Positions 17,439 through 24,805 of a stretch of DNA of 64,000 nt are shown in pieces. The translations under genes were made by a program, and so were the position numbers. Position 1 is the first letter of the stretch; every line of letters starts with the position of its first letter. The notes below the pieces were generated by a model. It was not told the origin of the DNA, did not search any database, and saw nothing but the letters and a program-made list of their open reading frames with translations. The stretch comes from Oceanihabitans sp. 2_MG-2023 (GTDB lineage: Bacteria; Bacteroidota; Bacteroidia; Flavobacteriales; Flavobacteriaceae), in contig NZ_JAUOQT010000001.1 in NCBI RefSeq assembly GCF_030547245.1, positions 372,001-436,000 on the forward strand, in the 5' to 3' direction.

Positions 17439-18095
17439 ATGAAAACCATAGCCTCTTGTGTAGAAGACATATTAATAACACAACCTTTTTTAGAAGAAGC
17501 ACTATCTAGAAGTATTATTAATTATTCTGCTTTAGCCGAAGAATTGAAAGTTCCAATTAGCGATATGTTACGAAAGCCTGTAAAATCTGGAGCGATTATG
17601 ATGGCATTACGCAGATACAATACACCTAATACTTTGCGACACTCGTTAAAACTAAAAAGCACTTTACAAAAATTAGGAGACATTACAGTGCGCTCGAATT
17701 TGAGTGATTTTACGTTTCAAAATTCGGAAACCCTAATTCAAAGTCATACTAAGATTTTAGAGCAAGTAGAAAATAATAAAGATATATTTTACGCTTTTAC
17801 TAGAGGTATTTATGAAAGTAATATTATTATTTCGAGTTCGGAAAAGAAAGCTATTATAAAATGTTTTGCTACCGAAAACCAAATAGGTGTTCAAGAAGGT
17901 TTATCGGCAATTAGCGTACGTTTACCAAAAGACAATTCGAAGATATCTGGTTTATACTATCAAATTTTTAAGCGATTGGCTTGGGAAAACATTCCGATTT
18001 ACGAGGTGGTTTCTACAACCAACGAATTTACCGTTTTGGTTGAAGATCATGTGGTAGACAAAGCGTTTTCGGTAATTAAAAATCTAAAGAATTAA
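17439..18095 (+). CDS. ACT-domain-like protein next to lysC
   Basis: 218 aa. The N-terminal ~80 residues are helical and basic (AEELKVPISDMLRKPVKSGAIMMALRRY) and could bind nucleic acid or a partner. The C-terminal ~70 residues (GLSAISVRLPKDNSKISGLYYQIFKRLAWENIPIYEVVSTTNEFTVLVEDHVVDKAFSVIKNL) have the beta-alpha-beta-beta-alpha-beta pattern and wording of the ACT domains of aspartate kinases, without any kinase domain. It diverges from lysC. Inference: amino-acid-sensing regulator or accessory subunit related to aspartate family synthesis. Its stop overlaps the stop of the opposing gene by 4 nt. Confidence 0.65.
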   Translation: MKTIASCVEDILITQPFLEEALSRSIINYSALAEELKVPISDMLRKPVKSGAIMMALRRYNTPNTLRHSLKLKSTLQKLGDITVRSNLSDFTFQNSETLIQSHTKILEQVENNKDIFYAFTRGIYESNIIISSSEKKAIIKCFATENQIGVQEGLSAISVRLPKDNSKISGLYYQIFKRLAWENIPIYEVVSTTNEFTVLVEDHVVDKAFSVIKNLKN

Positions 18096-18445
18096 TACTC
18101 GGTTTTTACTAATTCTCCGGAAGCTATTGCGGCTTCGTAGCTTGCTTTAACACTTGTTAAAAAACCAAAAAACTTCGTTCCGTTTTCCTTTTTTAAAACT
18201 ACATAAGTTTTATTATTATCTTTTGTAATCACCTCATCTACTAAAACCTTATTATGTATTACAGACGAATAACTAGCCAGCTTACCACGTTTTACTAATA
18301 TATTTAATTGTGGAAACGAAATATGATTATAAAATTTTCCTGAAGGTGCTTTAACAATTAATGTATCGCCTACTTTTGGCTGATTATTAGCAAAAGAGAT
18401 AAAAAAAACACAAATAAAAGATATGGTACATAGTAATTTTTTCAT
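18092..18445 (-). CDS. Small secreted hypothetical protein
   Basis: 117 aa from ATG 18445 (MKKLLCTISFICVFFISFAN), chosen because it gives a clean signal peptide; the frame runs further upstream to 18511, but that would cover the terminator of the neighbouring gene. The mature part (PKVGDTLIVKAPSGKFYNHISFPQLN...) is about 98 aa, beta-rich, with an initial OB- or SH3-like look. No family recognised. Convergent overlap of 4 nt with the ACT-domain gene. Confidence 0.7.
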   Translation of the reverse strand: MKKLLCTISFICVFFISFANNQPKVGDTLIVKAPSGKFYNHISFPQLNILVKRGKLASYSSVIHNKVLVDEVITKDNNKTYVVLKKENGTKFFGFLTSVKASYEAAIASGELVKTEY

Positions 18446-18490
18446 GGTATAAATTTTTAAATTAATATAAGAAAATCTAAAAAAATAAAC

Positions 18491-18522
18491 AAAAAAAAGC
18501 GAGCTTTTCACAGCTCGCTTTT
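18491..18522 (-). terminator. Terminator after cupredoxin gene
   Basis: AAAAGCGAGC / GCTCGCTTTT with an 8-nt loop; on the minus strand the stem is followed by a run of T. It separates the cupredoxin gene from the small secreted protein gene. Confidence 0.85.
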
Positions 18523-18547
18523 ACACTAAAAACTATTAATAAAACCA

Positions 18548-18934
18548 CTACTCTACAGTTAGCGTATATTGTGGTGTTTTGTTAAAAGGGCAAAAATATT
18601 GGTACGTTCCTTTAGCAAGGGTTACTTCTTTTGAAGATTCTGTTTTACCATGTTTAACCATTTGCGAAACATAAGCATCTGCAATATGATTTTTAGGATC
18701 TGATGCATCTTTTCCAGCTTCAATTAATACCAATCCAACTTCTGGAGCTGCATTATTATTAGTTACTTGAAACACATATGTTCCTTCTTTAAGCGTTAAT
18801 TCTTTTTGTGTAAATTCTCCTAATGTTTGCTCTAAAGCTACTGTTGTTACAGCTTTGTTTTTAGTCATTTGGTCTTGTGCTGTAGCGGTAATTGAAAATG
18901 CTACTAAAAAGAATGCGATAAATAAATTTTTCAT
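18548..18934 (-). CDS. Secreted cupredoxin-like protein
   Basis: 128 aa with a signal peptide (MKNLFIAFFLVAFSITATAQ). The mature beta-rich domain ends in GTYQYFCPFNKTPQYTLTVE, which resembles the C-terminal metal loop of plastocyanin/EfeO-N type cupredoxins (Cys, with later ligand position Thr/Gln rather than the usual His/Met). A preceding His (MVKHGKT) may be the N-terminal ligand; whether copper binds is therefore uncertain. It lies 37 nt downstream of the AhpD-like gene on the same strand, so it is probably co-transcribed. Confidence 0.75.
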   Translation of the reverse strand: MKNLFIAFFLVAFSITATAQDQMTKNKAVTTVALEQTLGEFTQKELTLKEGTYVFQVTNNNAAPEVGLVLIEAGKDASDPKNHIADAYVSQMVKHGKTESSKEVTLAKGTYQYFCPFNKTPQYTLTVE

Positions 18935-18971
18935 GATTTTGTATTTTAAATGTTTGTAAATTATTAATGAA

Positions 18972-19532
18972 TTAATTGTTGGTTACAGTAAACTTTCCAG
19001 CTTCTACACTTGGGAAATCTACTTCTGTTTCTGCAATATGATTTACATAGTTGGTTAGTGTATTAGAAACTACATTTAACACGATTTCTAAAATATCACC
19101 ATCATTATATCCTGCAGCTTTTACTTCTTGAATGGCTTGCGTAGATACTTGACCTCTGTTTTTTGTTACAGCTTGTGCAAATTGTAAACCTGCTTGTGTT
19201 TTTGCATCTGCAGCAATTGCTTGTCGGCTTAATTCTGTTTGCTCCTCTGTTAAACCATTCATTTTACCTATTGCTGTATGTGCAGACAAACAATAATTAC
19301 ATGCGTTTTCTTCGGCTATTGCTAATGCTAATTGCTCTCTAAATTTGTTATTAAAGTTTCCGCTAGCTGTTAATTCGCCTAAACTTAAATAGGTTTGTAA
19401 GGTTGCTGGAGAGTTACCAAATACTTTAATTAGGTTGGGTATAAAACCTAATTTACTTTGTACTGCATGGAATAATTCTTTAGATTTTCCTGTGGTAGTT
19501 TCTGGGTTTAATGTTTCGATTCTTGTGCTCAT
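18972..19532 (-). CDS. Carboxymuconolactone decarboxylase / AhpD-like protein
   Basis: 186 aa. The motif EENACNYCLSAHTAIGKMNGL contains the C-x-x-C...H redox site of AhpD-type peroxidase-like proteins (peroxide/peroxynitrite defence, or unknown thiol chemistry). The surrounding all-helical pattern and length fit the CMD family. It lies between an upstream 34-aa Cys-rich protein gene and the downstream cupredoxin gene, in a minus-strand group below an AraC regulator, which suggests an inducible redox response. Confidence 0.88.
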   Translation of the reverse strand: MSTRIETLNPETTTGKSKELFHAVQSKLGFIPNLIKVFGNSPATLQTYLSLGELTASGNFNNKFREQLALAIAEENACNYCLSAHTAIGKMNGLTEEQTELSRQAIAADAKTQAGLQFAQAVTKNRGQVSTQAIQEVKAAGYNDGDILEIVLNVVSNTLTNYVNHIAETEVDFPSVEAGKFTVTNN

Positions 19533-19547
19533 ACTATTTGTTTTTGT

Positions 19548-19571
19548 ATTCCTGCGAAGGCAGAAATCTTA
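19548..19571 (+). repeat. 24-bp dispersed repeat, copy 1
   Basis: ATTCCTGCGAAGGCAGAAAT followed by CTTA. It matches 37842-37865 at 21 of 24 positions in the same orientation. Its core CTGCGAAGGCAG is itself a near-palindrome. It sits between the AhpD-like gene and the 34-aa gene. Confidence 0.6.
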
Positions 19572-19601
19572 TTATTATTTATTTAAATTTTATTGTATTA
19601 T

Positions 19602-19706
19602 TTACTCTTGACTATTACAATCGCAAATTTTGTTATCTGGTTGTGCTTCGTCGTATTCTTGAAATCCCCAACAATTTGGACATTGTGTGCTTTGTATTTT
19701 TTTCAT
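19602..19706 (-). CDS. 34-aa Cys-rich zinc-ribbon-like peptide
   Basis: ATG 19704-19706 to TAA 19602-19604. The peptide starts MKKIQSTQCPNCWGFQEYDE and ends DNKICDCNSQE. Two C-x(1-2)-C pairs (CPNC at 9-12 and CDC near 28-30) suggest a minimal zinc knuckle. Coding is supported by the sensible composition, the paired cysteines and its place 69 nt upstream of the co-directional AhpD-like gene. I cannot name a family; it is too short for many gene callers. Confidence 0.6.
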   Translation of the reverse strand: MKKIQSTQCPNCWGFQEYDEAQPDNKICDCNSQE

Positions 19707-19734
19707 AATTTTTGTTTTGTTGTTAATTACAATG

Positions 19735-19742
19735 CAAAGATG
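19735..19742 (-). promoter_or_regulatory. Possible promoter of the AhpD-like group
   Basis: CATCTTTG, one mismatch from TAnnTTTG, 28 nt upstream of the 34-aa gene start. The next upstream gene encodes an AraC activator that could act here (inference). Confidence 0.35.
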
Positions 19743-19844
19743 CAACGAGAATACACTTGAAAAAATGGACAAAAGTTCCTTATGCTTGGACTTCCATGTT
19801 TTTTAAGCTTTTATAGAGAGTGGAACCGGTAATTATTGCGTGAA

Positions 19845-19926
19845 GGATGGAAATGGCATCCTTTTTTTGCTGCCATAAATGGCAAAAAAAGATACAATGT
19901 ACAGCCTGACCTTTAGGGTCACGCCC
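19845..19926 (-). repeat. Structured repeat after araC-type gene
   Basis: Three consecutive hairpins: GGATG/CATCC (19845-19861), CTTTTTTTGC/GCAAAAAAAG (19861-19891, inner TGCCAT/ATGGCA) and TGACC/GGTCA (19907-19921). It starts 6 nt after the AraC gene stop in that gene's direction. It shares the GGCATCCTTT block and an AAAGATA-type 3' block with a related element downstream of hflX (41881-42018). Confidence 0.6.
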
Positions 19927-19932
19927 AAAAAA

Positions 19933-20772
19933 TTAATGTTCTTTTTTAAACTGAAGAGGTGATTTTAAGGTTCCTTTTTTAAAGAATCTTGTAAAATAGG
20001 CGGCGTCATTAAAACCTAAACTGTAGGCAATTTGTTTCACGGAATCGTTGGAATAAATGAGTTGTCGCTTGGCTTCGAGGATAATTCTGTTTTTAATAAA
20101 ATCGCTAGGTGTTTGTGTTCCTATCTTATTAAAATGTTTGGTTAAAGATTTTGGGGAGAGTCCTAACCTATTTGCATATTCTGTTACCGTATGTAGTGTT
20201 TTAAAGTTTTGCTCTACTAGTATGCTAAAGTCTTTAAAGAGTTTGGTTTCTTCATCTTTCTTAATGGTATGATGTTCTTTTTGTACGCGAACCGCATGAA
20301 TAATAAATTGTTTTAAATAGGTTTGCAGCATATCGTATTGTGCTGCTTCGTTGGTTTTAAACTCTTCGATTAAGCCTTCTAATATAAACTGTAGTTTTTG
20401 GGTATCCCTTTCGCAAGGTTTCACAAAAGGAGTTTCGTACACATTATTAAATAGAATACCATTGCAAGCAACTTCTTTATCGTGCGTTTGAATACAGTAG
20501 AAATCACGAATAAAAGAAATTTTGTAGGCTTCTTGGATTTGTTCGGAATCTATAGAAAAAACCTGCCCTGGAGATAAAAAAAAGAGTACGTTATCTTGAA
20601 AATCATAGCTTTCAAAATCAATATTATATATCCCGTTTCCTTTTTTAATCCAATAGATATTATAAGCATCTACCTGTTCTGGCTTATTAAAAACACAGGC
20701 TTTTTCAAATTGAACAACGCGCAATGAAAATATATTTTTATAGGAATATTTTGTAATGTCCTGCTCTGCCAT
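19933..20772 (-). CDS. AraC-family transcriptional regulator
   Basis: 279 aa. The N-terminal part has a cupin-like ligand domain (WIKKGNGIYNIDFESYDF..., FLSPGQVF). The C-terminal ~100 residues hold the two helix-turn-helix units: TVTEYANRLGLSPKSLTKHF and SVKQIAYSLGFNDAAYFTRFFKK, ending SPLQFKKEH as is typical. It lies upstream of the 34-aa/AhpD/cupredoxin group and 10 nt downstream of the BrnQ gene on the same strand; the natural targets are either group. Confidence 0.9.
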   Translation of the reverse strand: MAEQDITKYSYKNIFSLRVVQFEKACVFNKPEQVDAYNIYWIKKGNGIYNIDFESYDFQDNVLFFLSPGQVFSIDSEQIQEAYKISFIRDFYCIQTHDKEVACNGILFNNVYETPFVKPCERDTQKLQFILEGLIEEFKTNEAAQYDMLQTYLKQFIIHAVRVQKEHHTIKKDEETKLFKDFSILVEQNFKTLHTVTEYANRLGLSPKSLTKHFNKIGTQTPSDFIKNRIILEAKRQLIYSNDSVKQIAYSLGFNDAAYFTRFFKKGTLKSPLQFKKEH

Positions 20773-20782
20773 AGGGTAAATA

Positions 20783-22084
20783 TTAATTAGGTAAAGCTTT
20801 AGTCGTAAAAGTTTTAAAATTTAACAAAACAAACCCAATAAAAGCTGGCAAAACCCAACCTAAACTATGTTTTGCAAGCGGAATAAGATTAACGACTTTA
20901 CGTAATCCATCTGACGGACTTAAAAAGCCTAGCACGTCTGGAATACTAAAGACAAAGGTTAGTAAAACAACAACGCGAAACACCAATTTTGTTGCATATT
21001 TATTAGGAATTGCGTTTAGTAAAATGAGTACAATAGTTATTGGATAAATAAATAATAAAACCGGTAATGCAATTACAATAATGGAGTTAAAATCTAACTG
21101 ACCCACTACTACACCAAACACACAAGCAATAATTGCAGTAATTACATATACCGTTTGCGAGTTTTTAATTATGCCTTTAAAATAATCTGCTGTTCCTGTT
21201 ACTATACCAACCGCTGTAGTAAAACAAGCTAATGCAATTAATATACTTAAAACGGTATTACCAAAAGTACCTAATGCCTGTTTCGTGATTCCTGTTAATA
21301 AATTTGCACGTTGCATATCGCTACTTAATTCGTTATTAATACTTATCTCAGACCCATAAAATGCACCAACAGCTATTAATCCTGCGTAAATAATAAACAA
21401 ACCAAATCCTGCGATGATTCCTGATTTTTTAATGAGCTCTTTTTTAGCATCAAAAGACTCTTTATTTTTTAAATTTATAGATATAATAATTACTGCTCCA
21501 ACAACTACAGCCCCAATTGCATCGAAAGTTTGATAACCTTCTAAAATTCCGTTTACAATAGGAGTTTCAAATTGTGATGGGTTGGTAATCATTTGTGTCG
21601 AAAACAAACCAATACCAATTACCAAAAGCAGCATTATTACTATAAAAGGAGTAAGATATTTACCTATAACATTTAATATTTTTGAACGATTTAATGCAAA
21701 TAATAACACGAAAAGAAAATACACACTACTAGTTAATAATGGGGAGCTACCAAAGTTTGGGTGAATGGCAATTTCATGAGTAGCTGCTGCGGTACGCGGC
21801 GACGGAATTGCAATAGCAATACCATAAATTAGAACACAATATACCAAACTAAAAGTAGGCGATACTTTTTTACCGAAATCGTATAAAGTACCTTGTAATT
21901 TAGCATGTGCATAAATACCTATAATAGGAATTACAACGGCAGTTATTATAAAACCTAAAATAACCCAAAACCAATTTTCACCAGCATTATATCCTAAAAG
22001 AGGAGGTAACAATAAATTTCCTGCTCCAAAAAACAACGAGAATAAGGCAAAACTTATTATTAATAATTCTTTAGTTTTATTCAT
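20783..22084 (-). CDS. brnQ: Branched-chain amino acid transporter (LIVCS/BrnQ family)
   Basis: 433 aa, about 12 hydrophobic helices. The N-terminal SLFFGAGNLLLPPLLGYNAGENW is the family signature of the Na+-coupled Leu/Ile/Val carriers, and the helix segment TGTADYFKG and the length agree. It is divergent from the alpha/beta hydrolase, with 95 nt between starts. Followed by the AraC gene at 10 nt, so the two may be co-transcribed. Confidence 0.92.
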   Translation of the reverse strand: MNKTKELLIISFALFSLFFGAGNLLLPPLLGYNAGENWFWVILGFIITAVVIPIIGIYAHAKLQGTLYDFGKKVSPTFSLVYCVLIYGIAIAIPSPRTAAATHEIAIHPNFGSSPLLTSSVYFLFVLLFALNRSKILNVIGKYLTPFIVIMLLLVIGIGLFSTQMITNPSQFETPIVNGILEGYQTFDAIGAVVVGAVIIISINLKNKESFDAKKELIKKSGIIAGFGLFIIYAGLIAVGAFYGSEISINNELSSDMQRANLLTGITKQALGTFGNTVLSILIALACFTTAVGIVTGTADYFKGIIKNSQTVYVITAIIACVFGVVVGQLDFNSIIVIALPVLLFIYPITIVLILLNAIPNKYATKLVFRVVVLLTFVFSIPDVLGFLSPSDGLRKVVNLIPLAKHSLGWVLPAFIGFVLLNFKTFTTKALPN

Positions 22085-22130
22085 ATTAATAGATTCAAAA
22101 AAAAGGAAAATTTTAATTTAAATTTCAGAG

Positions 22131-22162
22131 TTGTGTTTTATTAAAACCCTTAATTATCTTTG
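22131..22162 (+). promoter_or_regulatory. Promoter of alpha/beta hydrolase gene
   Basis: TTG at 22131-22133, 21 nt, then TATCTTTG at 22155-22162, a good Bacteroidota-type pair, with the ATG 17 nt downstream. Confidence 0.55.
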
Positions 22163-22179
22163 CACAATATAGTTTAAAT

Positions 22180-22953
22180 ATGATTTTAGAACACAAAGGC
22201 ATTAATCTTTTTTATACAGATCAAGGGGAAGGTACTGCAATAATTTTATTACATGGCTTTCTTGAGAACAACACAATGTGGCATGCGCTTTTACCAAGCC
22301 TAACCAAAAAACACCGTGTTATTTGTATCGATTTATTAGGACATGGAAAAACACCATGTCTAGGCTATGTTCATACTATGGAAGAAATGGCGGAAGCTGT
22401 TCTAACCGTTTTAAAACATTTAAGATTAAGAAGATATTATATGATTGGTCATTCTATGGGTGGTTATGTTGCTTTGGCTTTCGCCGAAAAAAGCCCAGAA
22501 ACTTTAAAAGGTTTATGTTTAATGAACTCTACTTATCAAGCTGATGGAAACGAGATGAAACAACTAAGATCTAGAGCTAATAAGATGGTACAAACTAATT
22601 TTAATAATATGGTGCGCATGTCGTTCGCTAATTTATTTAGCGAAAAAAGCAAAACGATATACAAAACAGCATTTGACACAGCTTTAAAAGAAGCTTTAAA
22701 AACACCAGTTCAAGGATACATCGCTTGTCAAGAAGGAATGCGTTTAAGACCAGATAGACAAGAGGTTTTTAAATCACTAAACTGCAAAAAGCTTATTATT
22801 ATAGGAGAAAATGATCCTGTAGTAGATGGTGAAAAACTAGTAGAAGAAACAAAAAACACAAACATTGAAACGGCTATTTTTAGTGAAGGTCACATGAGTC
22901 ATATAGAAAATCACAATTCACTTTTGAATGCAATAATGCATTTCATCGAATAA
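22180..22953 (+). CDS. Alpha/beta-fold hydrolase
   Basis: 257 aa cytoplasmic serine hydrolase. HGFLEN oxyanion region at 25-30, nucleophile elbow GHSMGG with S92, acid D212 (GENDPVVDG) and catalytic H238 or H241 (EGHMSHIENH). The pattern resembles proline iminopeptidase/menaquinone MenH-like small hydrolases; the substrate cannot be assigned. It stands upstream of two small zinc-ribbon genes on the same strand. Confidence 0.88.
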   Translation: MILEHKGINLFYTDQGEGTAIILLHGFLENNTMWHALLPSLTKKHRVICIDLLGHGKTPCLGYVHTMEEMAEAVLTVLKHLRLRRYYMIGHSMGGYVALAFAEKSPETLKGLCLMNSTYQADGNEMKQLRSRANKMVQTNFNNMVRMSFANLFSEKSKTIYKTAFDTALKEALKTPVQGYIACQEGMRLRPDRQEVFKSLNCKKLIIIGENDPVVDGEKLVEETKNTNIETAIFSEGHMSHIENHNSLLNAIMHFIE

Positions 22954-23018
22954 ATAATACTTTTTATCGTTTATTTGATTTTTTTTTATTAGGTTTACTA
23001 CAACCAAACGCTAATAAA

Positions 23019-23285
23019 ATGAAAAAACCTACTAACAAACCTGCTTTTATTCCAAATTTAGTTTGTTCTGTTTTTGGACACAAATTTGAAGTTTCAAAAA
23101 AAGTAACTTACCATGTAAAGGAATACAAATGCTGCAATTGCCATAAACAAATGACCACGAATAGTAATGGTAATTTAATTCCGCTAACTCCTAAATTTGA
23201 ACAAATAAATTCTGTTTTAGAGCGTATTTACAACAACAAAGCAACACGTTTACAGGAAAAATCTTACGCTTCATCGATTAGTTAG
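23019..23285 (+). CDS. Small zinc-ribbon-like protein, paralogue A
   Basis: 88 aa. C16 and H21 in CSVFGHKF, then YKCCNC (C38/C39, C41) give a C-x4-H...C-x2-C potential zinc site; the tail after NLIPLTPKF is helical. It shares most of residues 16-70 with the next gene (VKEY, KQMTT, GNLIPLTPKF, INxVL). The CxVFGH opening recalls DUF1660-like small proteins. Function unknown. It follows the alpha/beta hydrolase by 65 nt. Confidence 0.8.
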   Translation: MKKPTNKPAFIPNLVCSVFGHKFEVSKKVTYHVKEYKCCNCHKQMTTNSNGNLIPLTPKFEQINSVLERIYNNKATRLQEKSYASSIS

Positions 23286-23352
23286 ACAAGCCTTCTAAAG
23301 AATTCACAAAAAAAAGTTAGCTTAGTTATCTCTAAAAGAACTAATTAACTAT

Positions 23353-23577
23353 ATGAATCCAATTCACTGTAGCGTATTTGGTCATGATTTTAAGGTTACA
23401 AAAGATATCACAGCACATGTGAAGGAATATCAATGTAAACATTGTAAAAAACAAATGACTACTAGTGGTAATGGCAATTTAATTCCGTTAACTCCTAAAT
23501 TTAAGGAAATCAATTTGGTATTAAAAAGCATGCATTACAAAAAAAAGAAACGAAAAGCGCTTATTCTTGATCGTTAA
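23353..23577 (+). CDS. Small zinc-ribbon-like protein, paralogue B
   Basis: 74 aa. C6-H11 (CSVFGHDF) and C28-x2-C31 (YQCKHCKK), then TSGNGNLIPLTPKFKEINLVL. It is clearly a tandem duplicate of the upstream protein, shorter by the N-terminal ten residues and with one fewer cysteine. Its last 17 nt overlap the 3' end of the opposing thiL gene, so the two transcripts converge. Confidence 0.8.
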   Translation: MNPIHCSVFGHDFKVTKDITAHVKEYQCKHCKKQMTTSGNGNLIPLTPKFKEINLVLKSMHYKKKKRKALILDR

Positions 23578-24613
23578 ATGAATTCCAACCTTGTGCTTGC
23601 AGAGGTATTTTAGTTTCTGCTCTAGTAACTAAATGCATTCCTACATTTGGCTCTGTCATAAAACCAATTACTGTAAAATTAGGATTGGCTTTTATTTTAG
23701 GATAATCTTCTTGAGATATTGTAAAAAGCAATTCATAATCTTCACCTCCACTTAAAGCTACTGTTGTACTATCTAAGTTAAACTCTTCACAAGTAGATAT
23801 AACTTGAGGATCTAAGGGTAATTTATTTTCATATAAATCACAACCAACCTTACTGTGCTTACATAAATGCATAATCTCGGAAGACAACCCATCACTAACA
23901 TCAATCATTGCAGAAGGTTTAACCTTTAAATCTTTAAAAAGCTTTACAACATCTCTTCTTGCTTCCGGTTTTAATTGTCTTTCTATAATATACGCGTAAG
24001 GCTCCATATCTGGTTGACTATTTGGGTTTACCAAAAACACTTGTTTTTCGCGTTCTAAAACCTGTAATCCCATATATGCTCCACCAATATCACCAGTAAC
24101 TACTAATAAATCATTAGGTTTTGCACCACTTCTATACACCACATTTTCTTTTTCAACTTCTCCAATTGCTGTTACAGAGATTAGTAATCCTGAAGTAGAG
24201 GAAGTCGTATCTCCTCCAACAACATCTACACCATAAATTCCTGCAGCTGTTTCAATTCCTGCGTATAATTCTTCTAATGCTTCTAAAGGAAAACGATTAG
24301 AAACAGCAATAGAAACGGTAATTTGAGTTGCGTTCGCATTCATTGCAAACACATCCGACAAGTTAACAACAACAGATTTATACCCTAAGTGTTTTAAAGG
24401 CATATAACTTAAATCGAAATGCACACCTTCGACCAATAAGTCTGTAGTAACTACAATTTGCTTTTTCTTAAATTCTAAAACAGCTGCATCATCTCCAATA
24501 CTTTTAATGGTAGATTTTTGTGACACTTTAAAATGCGAAGTTAAATGGTCTATCAATCCAAATTCTCCTAAATCACTTAATGAGGTACGTTGTTGGTTTT
24601 TATCTTCTATCAT
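23561..24613 (-). CDS. thiL: Thiamine-monophosphate kinase
   Basis: 350 aa. It makes thiamine pyrophosphate from thiamine monophosphate and ATP. Family features: SIGDDAAVLE near the N-terminus, TTDLLVEGVHFDLSYMPLKHLGYKSVVVNLSD (Mg/ATP site), GGDTTSS, VTGDIGGAYMG, MIDVSDGLSSEIMHLC and SGGEDYELLFT. All are intact and the length is normal for flavobacterial ThiL. No other thiamine genes are adjacent. Confidence 0.95.
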   Translation of the reverse strand: MIEDKNQQRTSLSDLGEFGLIDHLTSHFKVSQKSTIKSIGDDAAVLEFKKKQIVVTTDLLVEGVHFDLSYMPLKHLGYKSVVVNLSDVFAMNANATQITVSIAVSNRFPLEALEELYAGIETAAGIYGVDVVGGDTTSSTSGLLISVTAIGEVEKENVVYRSGAKPNDLLVVTGDIGGAYMGLQVLEREKQVFLVNPNSQPDMEPYAYIIERQLKPEARRDVVKLFKDLKVKPSAMIDVSDGLSSEIMHLCKHSKVGCDLYENKLPLDPQVISTCEEFNLDSTTVALSGGEDYELLFTISQEDYPKIKANPNFTVIGFMTEPNVGMHLVTRAETKIPLQAQGWNSFNDQE

Positions 24614-24742
24614 GTTGCAAAAATAAGAAGCTTATTATTAAAAATATGCCATATTATTAAATAAAAAAGAAGAAGTGATTATACCAAAATGAAAAAGAAG
24701 CAGTTTTAACAGTGTGGATAAGAATATTTTAGATAATTCTTC

Positions 24743-24750
24743 TAATTTTG
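24743..24750 (+). promoter_or_regulatory. Promoter box of the MbnP/MbnH-like operon
   Basis: TAATTTTG, matching TAnnTTTG, 55 nt upstream of the first gene of the four-gene lipoprotein operon. Confidence 0.5.
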
Positions 24751-24805
24751 CTTAAATACATTGAGCTTTTTTTAGCAAATAAAGAAGTTTTTTAAATTTA
24801 ATAGT

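Noticed and set aside
18548-18934. True blue-copper protein
   Set aside because: The C-terminal loop has Cys but lacks the usual following His and Met ligands, so copper binding is not claimed.
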